From positions 372,001 through 436,000 of the forward strand of contig CAWJOG010000021.1 in NCBI GenBank assembly GCA_963844435.1: a stretch of DNA of 64,000 bases, written 5' to 3'. A program made the position numbers and the translations under genes. The stretch is from JBDSLU01 sp963844435 (GTDB taxonomy: Bacteria; Acidobacteriota; Vicinamibacteria; Vicinamibacterales; Vicinamibacteraceae). Below are positions 56,708 to 64,000 of the stretch, piece after piece; within the stretch, counting starts at the first letter, position 1, and every line of letters starts with the position of its first letter. The notes beneath the pieces were generated by a model. That model saw only the letters and a list, made by a program, of their open reading frames with translations, did not search any database and was not told the origin of the DNA.

Positions 56708-59700
56708 TCAGCGTTTCGTTACTGCATCGTCGAGGTTCATCACCGTGGATGCCACGACGGTGGCGGCGGCCAGCTCCGCCGCGTCGATCCCGGGCGCTGG
56801 CTTCGACGCGCCGACCGCGAGCAGCGTCGCCGCGGCGCCGCGCTCACGGCGGAAGCGCGCCAGCTCGTCGCGATACAGCGACTCCAGCGCGGCGCGCTCC
56901 TCGGACGTGGGGACACGGCCGGTGAGCGCGCGGAAGCCGAGCGCGATCCGGCCGCCGACGTCGCCGCCCGCCTCGCGGATCATGCGCGCCGCCAGCGCCC
57001 GCGCCGCCTCGACGAACTGCGGATCGTTCAGCAGCACGAGCGCCTGCAGCGGCGTGCTGGTCCGCTGCCGGCTGACCGTGCAGAAGAGGCGCTCGGCCGC
57101 GTCGAAGCTGATCGCCGAGGGCGGCGGCGACGACCGCTTCCACACCGTATAGAGACTCCGCCGATACAGATCGTCGCCCTTGCCGACCTCGTAGGTCGTC
57201 GCGTTGCGGGTGGCGAGCGCCTCCCACAGGCCGGCCGGCTGATACGGGTAGACGCTCGGCCCGCCGATCGTCGGGACGAGCAGGCCGCTGGCGGCGAGCG
57301 CGGCGTCGCGCACCTGTTCGGCCGACAGGCGATGCGACGGCCCGCGCGACAGCCACTCGTTCGCCGGATCGCGCTCGCGCGCTGCCGCGTCCGCGATCGA
57401 CGACTGCCGGTAGGTGGCCGACAGCACGAGCCGCTTCTGCAGCGCCTTCAGGTCCCAGCCCGAGGCGACGAAGCGGGTTGCCAGCCAGTCGAGCAGCGCC
57501 GGGTGCGTCGGCAGCTGGCCCTGGCTGCCGAAGTCGGCCGGCGTCGCGACCAGGCCGCGCCCGAACAGCTGCGCCCAGGTGCGGTTGACGATCACCCGCG
57601 CCGTCAGCGGATGCCCTGGCGACGTGAGCCAGCGCGCCAGGCCCAGGCGGTTGGCTGGGAGGTCCTTGGGAAACGCGCCCAGCACCGCGGGCGTGCCGGG
57701 CTCGACCGGCTCGGTCGGCGCGTCGTAGGCACCCCGGGCCAGCATGAACGTCCGGCGCGGCGACGGCGCGCTCGCGCATCGCCATCACCTCGACCAGCGA
57801 CGTCAGCAGCGCGTTCTCGTCGCCGCGGACGCCGGTCAGCGTGCGACGCGTGGCCGCGGCCGCCGGATCGACGCGCAGCAGGTAGTGTTCGCGCAGCGCG
57901 GCCTGCTGCTCCGCCGATCGCGTCGCGGCGGGGATCCGCAGCACGGCGCCGAGCGGATCGGCGACGCCGGCGAGCGCCTGCACCTCGAACCGCGACAGCT
58001 GGCGATCGAATACGCGCAGCTCGTCGACCGTGACGGCGTCGAGCCGCTCGTCGCCGCGGCGGCCGATGCGGATCGGCGAGCCGCCGCCATCCCAGTTCTT
58101 CTTCCGGCCATCGTGGAGGATGCTGCGGCGCAGGTGATCGATGACGACCCGGGCCGTCGGCCGGACGCCGTCGACGAACAGCCCGATGCCGGCGGCGCGG
58201 CTCGAGCCGTCGTAGGTCAGCGTGATGTGCTGCCAGGTGCCCGGCTTCACGACCGGCTCGCTCGTCTCGATCTCGATCGAGTTGTCGGGCGCGACGTGGT
58301 GCAGGCCGGCGCTGAGCGTGCCGTCGGCGCGCAGCAGCACTTCGTAGCCGCGCAGGCCGTTCATCACGGCGCCGGAGCGGGCGAGCAGCGGGCCGGCAGT
58401 GCCGGCGCGATCGACGCGGACCCACAGGCCGACCGAGAACGGCTCGTTGCGCTCGAAGAACGCCACCTTCTTGCCGGCCTCGATGAAGCTGTCGCCGACC
58501 AGTTGCTGCGCCTCGCCGACCTTGCCGGCCACCGTCTTCGTCGGGCGATCGACGTCGCCGACGCGGCCGCGCTCCTTGGCGTCCACCACGTTGGCGAGCA
58601 CCAGAATCGGCTTGAGCGGTTTCTTCACGGCCGGCGGCGGCTTCTTCGGATCGACCTTGGGGGGCTCGATCACCGGACGCGGCGTGTCGAACGGGAAGTA
58701 GGCGATGAGGCCAGGCGGTTGCGCGACGGCCGCGCGCGCCGCGTCGGCGGCGGTCGCGAGCCAGCGCGCGTAGCCGGCGTCATAGCGCGCCGCGGCCGGA
58801 TCGAGCTCGGCCTCGAGCGTCGTGATCCGCTCGGCCAGCGCAGCCAGCTTCGCGTCCGCTTCGGGCGTCGTCACGATGGCCGTCGGACTCGGCACGCCCG
58901 AGTACGGGATCTGGCCGACCTCGTTGACGTTGTTGAAGAAGCCGTAGAGCCGATAGAACTCGCGCTGCGAGACCGGGTCGTATTTGTGGTCGTGGCAGCG
59001 CGCGCACTCGACGCTCAGGCCGAGGAAGGCGCGTCCCAGCGTGTTCACGCGATCGACGACGTACTCGGTGCGGTATTCCTCCGCGACGATGCCGCCTTCC
59101 TGGCTCTGCATGTGGTTGCGGTTGAACCCGGTGGCGATCCGCTGCTCCTGCGTCGCCTGGGGCAGGAGATCGCCGGCCAGCTGCCAGGTGATGAAGTCGT
59201 CGACGCGCAGGTTGCGGTTGAAGGCGGCGATCACCCAGTCGCGCCACGGCCACATCTCGCGCATGCCGTCGTCCTGGTAGCCGTGCGAATCGGCGTAGCG
59301 CGCGATGTCGAGCCAGTCGGCGGCCATGCGCTCGCCGTAGGCGCGGCGACGCCAGCAGGCGATCGACGACGCGCTCGTAGGCGTCGGCGGAGCGGTCGCC
59401 GAGGAACGCGTCGATGGCGGCCGGCGTCGGCGGCAGCCCCGTCAGATCGAAGGACACGCGCCGCAGCCAGGTCTCGCGCGGCGCTTCGGGCGACGGCTTC
59501 CAGCCCTTCGCCTCGAGCGCGGCCAGCACGAACCGGTCGACCTCGCCGCGTGCCCAGCCGCTCGCGGCGACCGCCGGCAGCGCCGGCGTGGCGGGCGGGA
59601 TGAACGCCCAGTGCGGCTTCCACTCGGCGCCCTGTTCGATCCAGCGGATCAGCGTCGCCTTCTCGACCTCGTCGAGCGTGAGGTGCGAATCGGCCGCCGG

Positions 59701-60048
59701 CATCATCACCTTGGGGTCGGTGCTGGTGATGCGGCGGACCAGCTCGCTCTTGGACGTGCTGCCCGGCACGATGGCGCGATGGCCGGACTCCAGCGTCGCC
59801 AGCGCCGATGCCTGCACGTCGAGCCGCAGCCCGCCTTTGCGCTGCCGGTCGTCCGGACCGTGGCACTTGAAGCAGCGGTCCGACAGGAGCGGCTTGACGT
59901 GGAAGTTGAAGTCGACCCGATCGGGCACACCGGCGATCGGCGGTGCCTGCCGGCGGCAGGCACCGCTGCCGAGCCCGAAGCTCAGAGAGACCGCACAGAG
60001 GACGCCGGCGGCCCAGAGGCCGCCGGCACGCCGCAGGGGGGAGTGCAC
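56708..60048 (-). CDS. PSCyt1-DUF1549-LamG-DUF1553 protein, two frameshifts
   Basis: About 1,113 residues. After a signal peptide (GVLCAVSLSFGLGSGAC, possible lipobox) comes a PSCyt1 haem site (LSDRCFKCHGPDDRQRKGG), DUF1549 (RRVSFDLTGLPPTPAAIDAF, then LSVECARCHDHKYDPVSQRE with a second CxxCH), a LamG/concanavalin domain in the middle (EPFSVGLWVRVDRAGTAGPL, WQHITLTYDGSSRAAGIGLF) and DUF1553 (NRTWAQLFGRGLVATPADFG; QRTSTPLQALVLLNDPQFVE). Frames change near 59345 and 57755. The GTG start at 60048 lies 9 bases after a GATAAT. Planctomycete and acidobacterial genomes carry many such genes, thought to act on complex polysaccharides. Confidence 0.9.
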
Positions 60049-60057
60049 GGTAAGAGC

Positions 60058-60063
60058 ATTATC
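60058..60063 (-). promoter_or_regulatory. possible -10 element of the PSCyt gene
   Basis: The minus strand reads GATAAT with 9 bases to the GTG at 60048. It lies directly after the stop of the anti-sigma-like gene, so the cytochrome operon may have its own near-leaderless promoter. Confidence 0.35.
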
Positions 60064-60066
60064 CGC

Positions 60067-61008
60067 CTACCGCAGGGCGGCCGCCACCCGCAGGCTTGTT
60101 TCGCGGCTGAGGCTGCTCACCGAGTAAAGGCGCCACGGCCGGCTGACGAACACGGTCGTCTCGGCGCCGCGACCGTCCGCGGCCTCTTCGATGACGATCG
60201 CCGTCCCGCCCGCCAGAGGCATCGTCTCGACCGTGACCGCCCCGTCGTCCGGCACGTCCAGCAGCCACGCCGGGTGCGCCGCGTACTCCTGGCCCAGCGT
60301 TCGCGCCTCCCACCACGAGAGCCCGCCGGCACGAAAGACCGCCTCGGCGAACCGATCGAGCGGGAACCCGGACGGCAGGTCGAGGCGGATCGGCGGCGTC
60401 TGGAGGATGGTGACGTCGTCGGGACGTCGCCCACTCCCCGCGGGGCCGAGATACCGCGCGACCACGGTCCGGCCGATCGTCCCGCGGAGCGTGACGCCGT
60501 CCCACTCGGCTGGCACGTCGATGTCGTCGGCGCCGGCCGCGGACAGCGCGGCGGACAGCGTGTCCCTTCGGATCGTCTGCTTCAGATCCACGGGCTGGAG
60601 CACGCTCAGGACCGGTTCGCCCGGCAGCACCGCGGCCGGCGGCAGCTCCACCTTGTAACCCGCGATCGCGGACGCCTCTGCGACGGACGCGGCCGACTGC
60701 TCGGCGCCGTTGGTGCTGATCTTCGTCTCGAGCGGCACCCGAGACAGATCGAGCCGCACCACCTGGAGACGCGACACGAAGAGGCGATACCAGAGCTCCT
60801 GCGCGAGCGCGCGGCCGGACGGCGCGAGCAGCACGGCGGCCAGCAGGGCGCCCGCGGCTGCCGCCGCGAGCCGATACGCGGGGGCACGCCTCCGCGGCGC
60901 GGTCGCCTGATTGATGACGACTCTGGCGCGCGCGGGGTTCGGGTTCCAGGTCGGGGTCAGTGCGGCCAGGCGAGCGGCGACCCACGCGTTCTCAGGATGC
61001 ATGTCCAT
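60067..61008 (-). CDS. probable membrane-bound anti-sigma factor
   Basis: A 313-residue protein. Residues 1-45 are cytoplasmic and basic (MDMHPENAWVAARLAALTPT), one membrane segment follows (YRLAAAAAGALLAAVLLAPS), and the rest is periplasmic and beta-rich (FVSRLQVVRLDLSRVPLETK; LLDVPDDGAVTVETMPLAGG). Its start lies inside the end of the ECF sigma gene, the usual arrangement for a regulator of that sigma factor. No zinc-binding HxxxCxxC motif is present. The anti-sigma role is inferred from context and topology. Confidence 0.7.
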   Translation of the reverse strand: MDMHPENAWVAARLAALTPTWNPNPARARVVINQATAPRRRAPAYRLAAAAAGALLAAVLLAPSGRALAQELWYRLFVSRLQVVRLDLSRVPLETKISTNGAEQSAASVAEASAIAGYKVELPPAAVLPGEPVLSVLQPVDLKQTIRRDTLSAALSAAGADDIDVPAEWDGVTLRGTIGRTVVARYLGPAGSGRRPDDVTILQTPPIRLDLPSGFPLDRFAEAVFRAGGLSWWEARTLGQEYAAHPAWLLDVPDDGAVTVETMPLAGGTAIVIEEAADGRGAETTVFVSRPWRLYSVSSLSRETSLRVAAALR

Positions 61009-61534
61009 ATCGGGCCTCGTAATCCTTCTTGAACGCGTCCTGTGCCCGCCGCAGCAGGGTCCCGACCGACGACGGCTGGATCCCGGCGGCGGCTGCGATC
61101 CCGGCGTAACTGAGATCCTCGGCCCACATCAGCAGGATCGTGGCCTGCCGCCGCGGCAGCGCGGCCAGCACGGTGCGAACCTGCCGCCGTTCGACATCTT
61201 CCGCGTGCAGATCCTCGGGGGTGCGGGGTGGGACGCCGAGGCGGACGAGCACGCGTTCGACCCGCGCCCACCGCTGGCCGCGCCGCCACGCGTCGAGCGC
61301 CTGGCGGACGGCGGTGCGGTACAGCCATCCCTCGGCGCCTTCCCCGTGCGCGGCCGGATGATGCCGCCACCTCACGAAGACGTCGGCCGCGATCTCCTCT
61401 GCCCGTGCCTGGTCGTGGACGATCCGCCCCACGACCCGCGCCAGCCGCACGTAGTGGGTCTGGAACAACAGGTCGAAGCGGTGGCCGGCGACGGCCGTGC
61501 CGACGGGCACCGCGGTCGTGTCCAGTGCGTTCAT
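60992..61534 (-). CDS. ECF RNA polymerase sigma factor
   Basis: A 180-residue extracytoplasmic-function sigma factor. Region 2 is FDLLFQTHYVRLARVVGRIV with ARAEEIAADVFVRWRHHP, and region 4 is LPRRQATILLMWAEDLSYAG with IAAAAGIQPSSVGTLLRRAQ for -35 recognition. It overlaps the anti-sigma-like gene by 17 bases. On the minus strand, TATAGT at 61588-61583 could be its -10, giving a leader of about 45 bases. Confidence 0.93.
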   Translation of the reverse strand: MNALDTTAVPVGTAVAGHRFDLLFQTHYVRLARVVGRIVHDQARAEEIAADVFVRWRHHPAAHGEGAEGWLYRTAVRQALDAWRRGQRWARVERVLVRLGVPPRTPEDLHAEDVERRQVRTVLAALPRRQATILLMWAEDLSYAGIAAAAGIQPSSVGTLLRRAQDAFKKDYEARYGHAS

Positions 61535-61639
61535 GACTCAAGAACGCGCGAGCGGGTCGATTTGGGACACTCCGGCGGCAGACTATATCGAGTGGCCATG
61601 GGCCGCGCCGACTGGCGCCCAACCTTCGAGGAGCGAGTC

Positions 61640-62429
61640 ATGTCCCGCATGCTCTTTCGTCGCGCTGCTGCTGGTGGCCGGCGCCTGCAGCGCGCCGCCG
61701 GCGCCGCCGTTCCCCGGCGGCGAGATCGTCGACCTGTCCCACGCTTATGACGCGCGGGCGATCTTCTGGCCTACCGCGGCGCCGTTCCGGCTCGAGAAGG
61801 TGGCGGACGGGATCACGCCGGCCGGCTACTACTATGCAGCGAACGACTTCTTCAGCTCGGAGCACGGCGGTACGCACGTCGACGCGCCGATCCACTTCGC
61901 CCAGGGCCGCCAGACCGTAGACCGCATCCCGCTCGAACGCCTGATGGGGACGGCCGTCGTGATCGATGTGACTGAGGCGGCGAAGTACGCCGACTACCAG
62001 GTGACGACCGACGACCTCCAGCGGGCCGAGGCGCGCGACGGCCGCATCCCGGATCGCGCGATCGTGCTGATCCGTACCGGCTTCGCGCGGCGCTGGCCGG
62101 ATGCCGCAACGTATCTCGGGACAGCCGAGCGCGGAGAGGCCGGGGTCGCGAAGCTTCACTTCCCCGGCCTGCACCCGCAGGCGGCCGCCTGGCTCGTCGC
62201 CAATCGATCGATTGCCGCGATCGGCATCGACACGGCGAGCATCGACTACGGGCAGTCGACGCTGTTCGAGTCCCACCGGGCATTGTTCGCGAAGGACATC
62301 CCGGCGTTCGAGAACCTCGCCTCGCTCGAACGGCTGCCGGCGCGCGGCGCCCACGTCATCGCGCTGCCGATGAAGATCGCCGGCGGCAGCGGCGCCCCGC
62401 TCCGGGTGATCGCAATTCTTGCCTCGTAA
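61640..62429 (+). CDS. exported cyclase-family (kynurenine-formamidase-like) hydrolase, one frameshift
   Basis: Removing one extra C at about 61660 gives MSRMLFVALLLVAGACSAPP, a lipoprotein signal, joined to a complete cyclase domain (262 residues in all). The metal-binding signature SEHGGTHVDAPIHF is present, with EIVDLSHAYDARAIFWP before it and HFPGLHPQAAAWL and IGIDTASIDYGQS after. The family hydrolyses amides such as formylkynurenine or cyclic imides using zinc or manganese. GAGGAG precedes the ATG. TTGGGA, 16 bases, TATATC (61562-61589) is a weak promoter candidate. Confidence 0.85.
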
Positions 62430-62473
62430 CCCGGGCTCAGCCCAGGCTGAGCCCGGGCTCAGGCCTGGGCTCA
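62430..62473. repeat. GC-rich dispersed intergenic repeat, copy 3
   Basis: CCCGGGCTCAGCCCAGGCTG followed by more GAGCCCGGGCTC palindromes fills the gap between two converging genes and touches both stops. It matches copy 2 (24705) over about 22 bases with one gap. Its hairpins could end transcripts from both sides. Confidence 0.55.
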
Positions 62474-63572
62474 GGGACGCGCCTCGAAGACGAGGTTGAA
62501 CGGCGACTGCACGGCGCGCCGGAACGTCGTGAAGCCGGCGCCCTGCACCACCGCGCGCAGCCGGGCCTCGCCCGCCTGGGCGCCGAGCGCGAGCCCGACC
62601 TCCTGCGACGAGCGAGCAGGGCGTGCAGATCAGCGTCGACCCGGCGTAGTAGGCGCGGCCGACCGGGTTCAGGTTCTCCTCGACGCGATCGCCGGCGAAC
62701 GGCTCGACGATCATCCAGCTGCCCCCAGGCGCGAGCGCCTGCAGGACGTGGCGCGCCGCGCCGGCCGGATCGCCCATGTCGTGCAGCGCGTCGAAGACCG
62801 TGACGAGGTCGTACTCCGTGCCCGGGAAGTCCTTGGCCCCGGCGACCTCGAACCGGCAGCGGTCCGCGATCCCGGCCTTGCGGGCGCGAGCGTTGGCGGC
62901 GTCGATCGAGTCCGGATGCGAGTCGAAGCCGACGAAGCGCGACGCCGGATAAGCCTGCGCCATGATGATCGTCGAGGCGCCGTGGCCGCAGCCGATGTCG
63001 GCGACGCGCGCGCCGGCCCGGAGCCGCGCCTCCATGCCGTCGAGGGCCGGGATCCACGCCTGGATCAGGTTGCCGAGATACGACGAGCGGAAGAACCGCT
63101 CGACGCCGTGGAAGAGCGCGTGGTCGTGCTCGTGCCAGCCGATGCCCTCGCCGGTGCGGAACGCCTCCGTGAGCTTGTCGACGATCCGGCCGGCGGCGAC
63201 CGCGGTCTGGAACGCTCCGACGAGGAACGCCGGGCCGTCCTCGTCGGCGAACGCCATCGCCTGCTCGGGCGTCAGCGAGTACAGGCCCGATTCGGGGTGG
63301 TAGGTGACGTAGCCCGACGCGGCCTGCGCGTTCAGCCACTCGCGGACGTAGCGCTCGGCGGTCCCGGTCTGCGAGGCAAGACCCGCGGACGTGAGCGGGC
63401 CAACGGTCGCCAGCGCGCGGAACAGGCCCAGACGGTCGCCGATCACGACGAGCGGAGCGATGTCGGCGCCGCCGAAGTCGACGATGGCGCGGCCGATGAG
63501 CTCATAGAGCTTCTGTTCGTCGATGACGGGCGTGGCGGCGGGTTCGGGGGCGGTGGTCAGTGCGGTATGCAT
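62471..63572 (-). CDS. SAM-dependent methyltransferase with winged-helix N-domain, one frameshift
   Basis: About 366 residues from ATG 63572 (GGAG 9 bases upstream). The N-terminal winged-helix region (LYELIGRAIVDFGGADIAPL; AERYVREWLNAQAASGYVTY) matches Rv2258c-type methyltransferases. The catalytic domain has the SAM loop ARVADIGCGHGASTIIMAQA, FVGFDSHPDSIDAANARARK, DLVTVFDALHDMGDPAGAAR and MIVEPFAGDRVEENLNPVGR. The frame changes near 62605; the corrected end reads FRRAVQSPFNLVFEARP with the stop at 62471. It is divergent from the AraC-type gene, which probably controls it. Confidence 0.85.
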
Positions 63573-63652
63573 GTCGATGATCTCCAGGGTTGCAGTCACC
63601 GCCAGTGTGCGGGCACCATCGACACCGGAACTTTGCCGCGCGGGGCTCCGTC

Positions 63653-63716
63653 TTGCCCGATCGGCCGCGCCGCGCGGTCGCTTGCGCGTGCGGCCGCGAC
63701 ACTTGCCCGATCGGCC
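63653..63716. promoter_or_regulatory. 14-base direct repeats between divergent genes
   Basis: TTGCCCGATCGGCC occurs exactly twice, at 63653-63666 and 63703-63716, with starts 50 bases apart (about five helical turns). Each copy contains the palindrome CCGATCGG. They lie 21 bases upstream of the AraC-type start codon, a likely operator pair for that regulator. Confidence 0.55.
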
Positions 63717-63737
63717 AGAACACTTCGACCAGAGACC

Positions 63738-64000
63738 ATGGACGCCCTCTCCGAACTCCTACGCGCCGTGAAGCTGTCGGGGGCGATGTTCTTCATCGCC
63801 GAGTGCTCGAAGCCGTGGCGGGTGATCTCGCCGCCAGCGGCGACCCTCGGCCGCTACGTGGCGCCCGACGCCAGCCACGTGATCGAGTTCCACCTGATCA
63901 CGGATGGGTCCGGCTACATCCGGGTGGGGGAGGAACGCACGCCGTTCGCCGCCGGCGACCTCCTGATGGTGCCGCACGGCGACGAGCACGAGATGGGCAA
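63738..64000 (+). CDS. AraC-family regulator with cupin ligand domain, cut by window end
   Basis: The first 87 residues of a gene that runs off the window. MDALSELLRAVKLSGAMFFI, SKPWRVISPPAATLGRY, FHLITDGSGYIRVG and PFAAGDLLMVPHGDEHEMG match the N-terminal cupin (Cupin_6) domain of AraC-type regulators. The DNA-binding part is not in view. It is divergent from the methyltransferase gene across a 165-base region with direct repeats. Confidence 0.85.
   Translation, partial: MDALSELLRAVKLSGAMFFIAECSKPWRVISPPAATLGRYVAPDASHVIEFHLITDGSGYIRVGEERTPFAAGDLLMVPHGDEHEMG

Noticed and set aside
61638..62470. Extension of the methyltransferase frame through the cyclase gene antisense
   Set aside because: A single frameshift near 62605 explains it; the corrected frame ends at 62471 with plausible methyltransferase C-terminal sequence.

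Overview
The window is very GC-rich and gene-dense, with no gene-free stretch longer than about 250 bases. It looks like a chromosome of an Acidobacteriota bacterium, probably of the Vicinamibacteria type. The signs are TonB receptors with carboxypeptidase-regulatory N-domains, large PDZ sensor kinases paired with sigma-54 regulators, a planctomycete-type cytochrome (PSCyt/DUF1549/DUF1553/DUF1501) module, a bacterial inositol-phosphate synthase and very high GC. Placement is inferred from gene content only. No rRNA, tRNA, CRISPR array, prophage or insertion sequence was recognised.

Layout. 0-5.2 kb: TonB-dependent receptor, exported hypothetical, and a LytS/LytTR-type two-component pair. 5.3-13 kb: pcnB divergent from a secreted hypothetical, polA, a lipoprotein, a BON protein, a ZIP metal transporter. 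13-18.3 kb: methyltransferase-like protein, myo-inositol-phosphate synthase, a proline-rich membrane protein, acetyl-CoA synthetase, lipoprotein. 18.4-21 kb: ABC ATPases (LolD-like; OppD/OppF pair without permeases). 21-26 kb: small soluble protein, then gpmI, eno and glgC (lower glycolysis and glycogen). 26-29.5 kb: exported hypothetical and an outer-membrane TonB-receptor-like protein. 29.6-41 kb: PDZ-membrane sensor kinase with NtrC-type regulator, two paralogous membrane glycosyltransferases, and a NarX/NarL-type cluster with an extra kinase. 41-47.4 kb: a tightly overlapping operon of four GT4 glycosyltransferases and a scaffold-like protein, probably for surface glycan. 47.5-53.7 kb: STAS protein, zinc-ribbon protein, rpsU, purD, hypothetical, DrrAB-type exporter, and a protein with a YjbQ-like N-domain. 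53.7-61.5 kb: the PSCyt/DUF1501 module followed by an ECF sigma factor and its probable anti-sigma partner. 61.6-64 kb: exported cyclase-family hydrolase, methyltransferase, and the start of an AraC-type regulator.

Three features stand out at whole-window scale. First, at least eighteen otherwise normal genes (including purD and gpmI) are split by single-base frameshifts; this looks like uncorrected assembly indels rather than decay, so each such gene is annotated over its full inferred span. Second, many start codons lie only 7-9 bases downstream of a TATAAT-like hexamer, suggesting leaderless mRNAs. Third, intergenic regions carry diverged GC-rich palindromic repeats and one REPIN-like inverted repeat.
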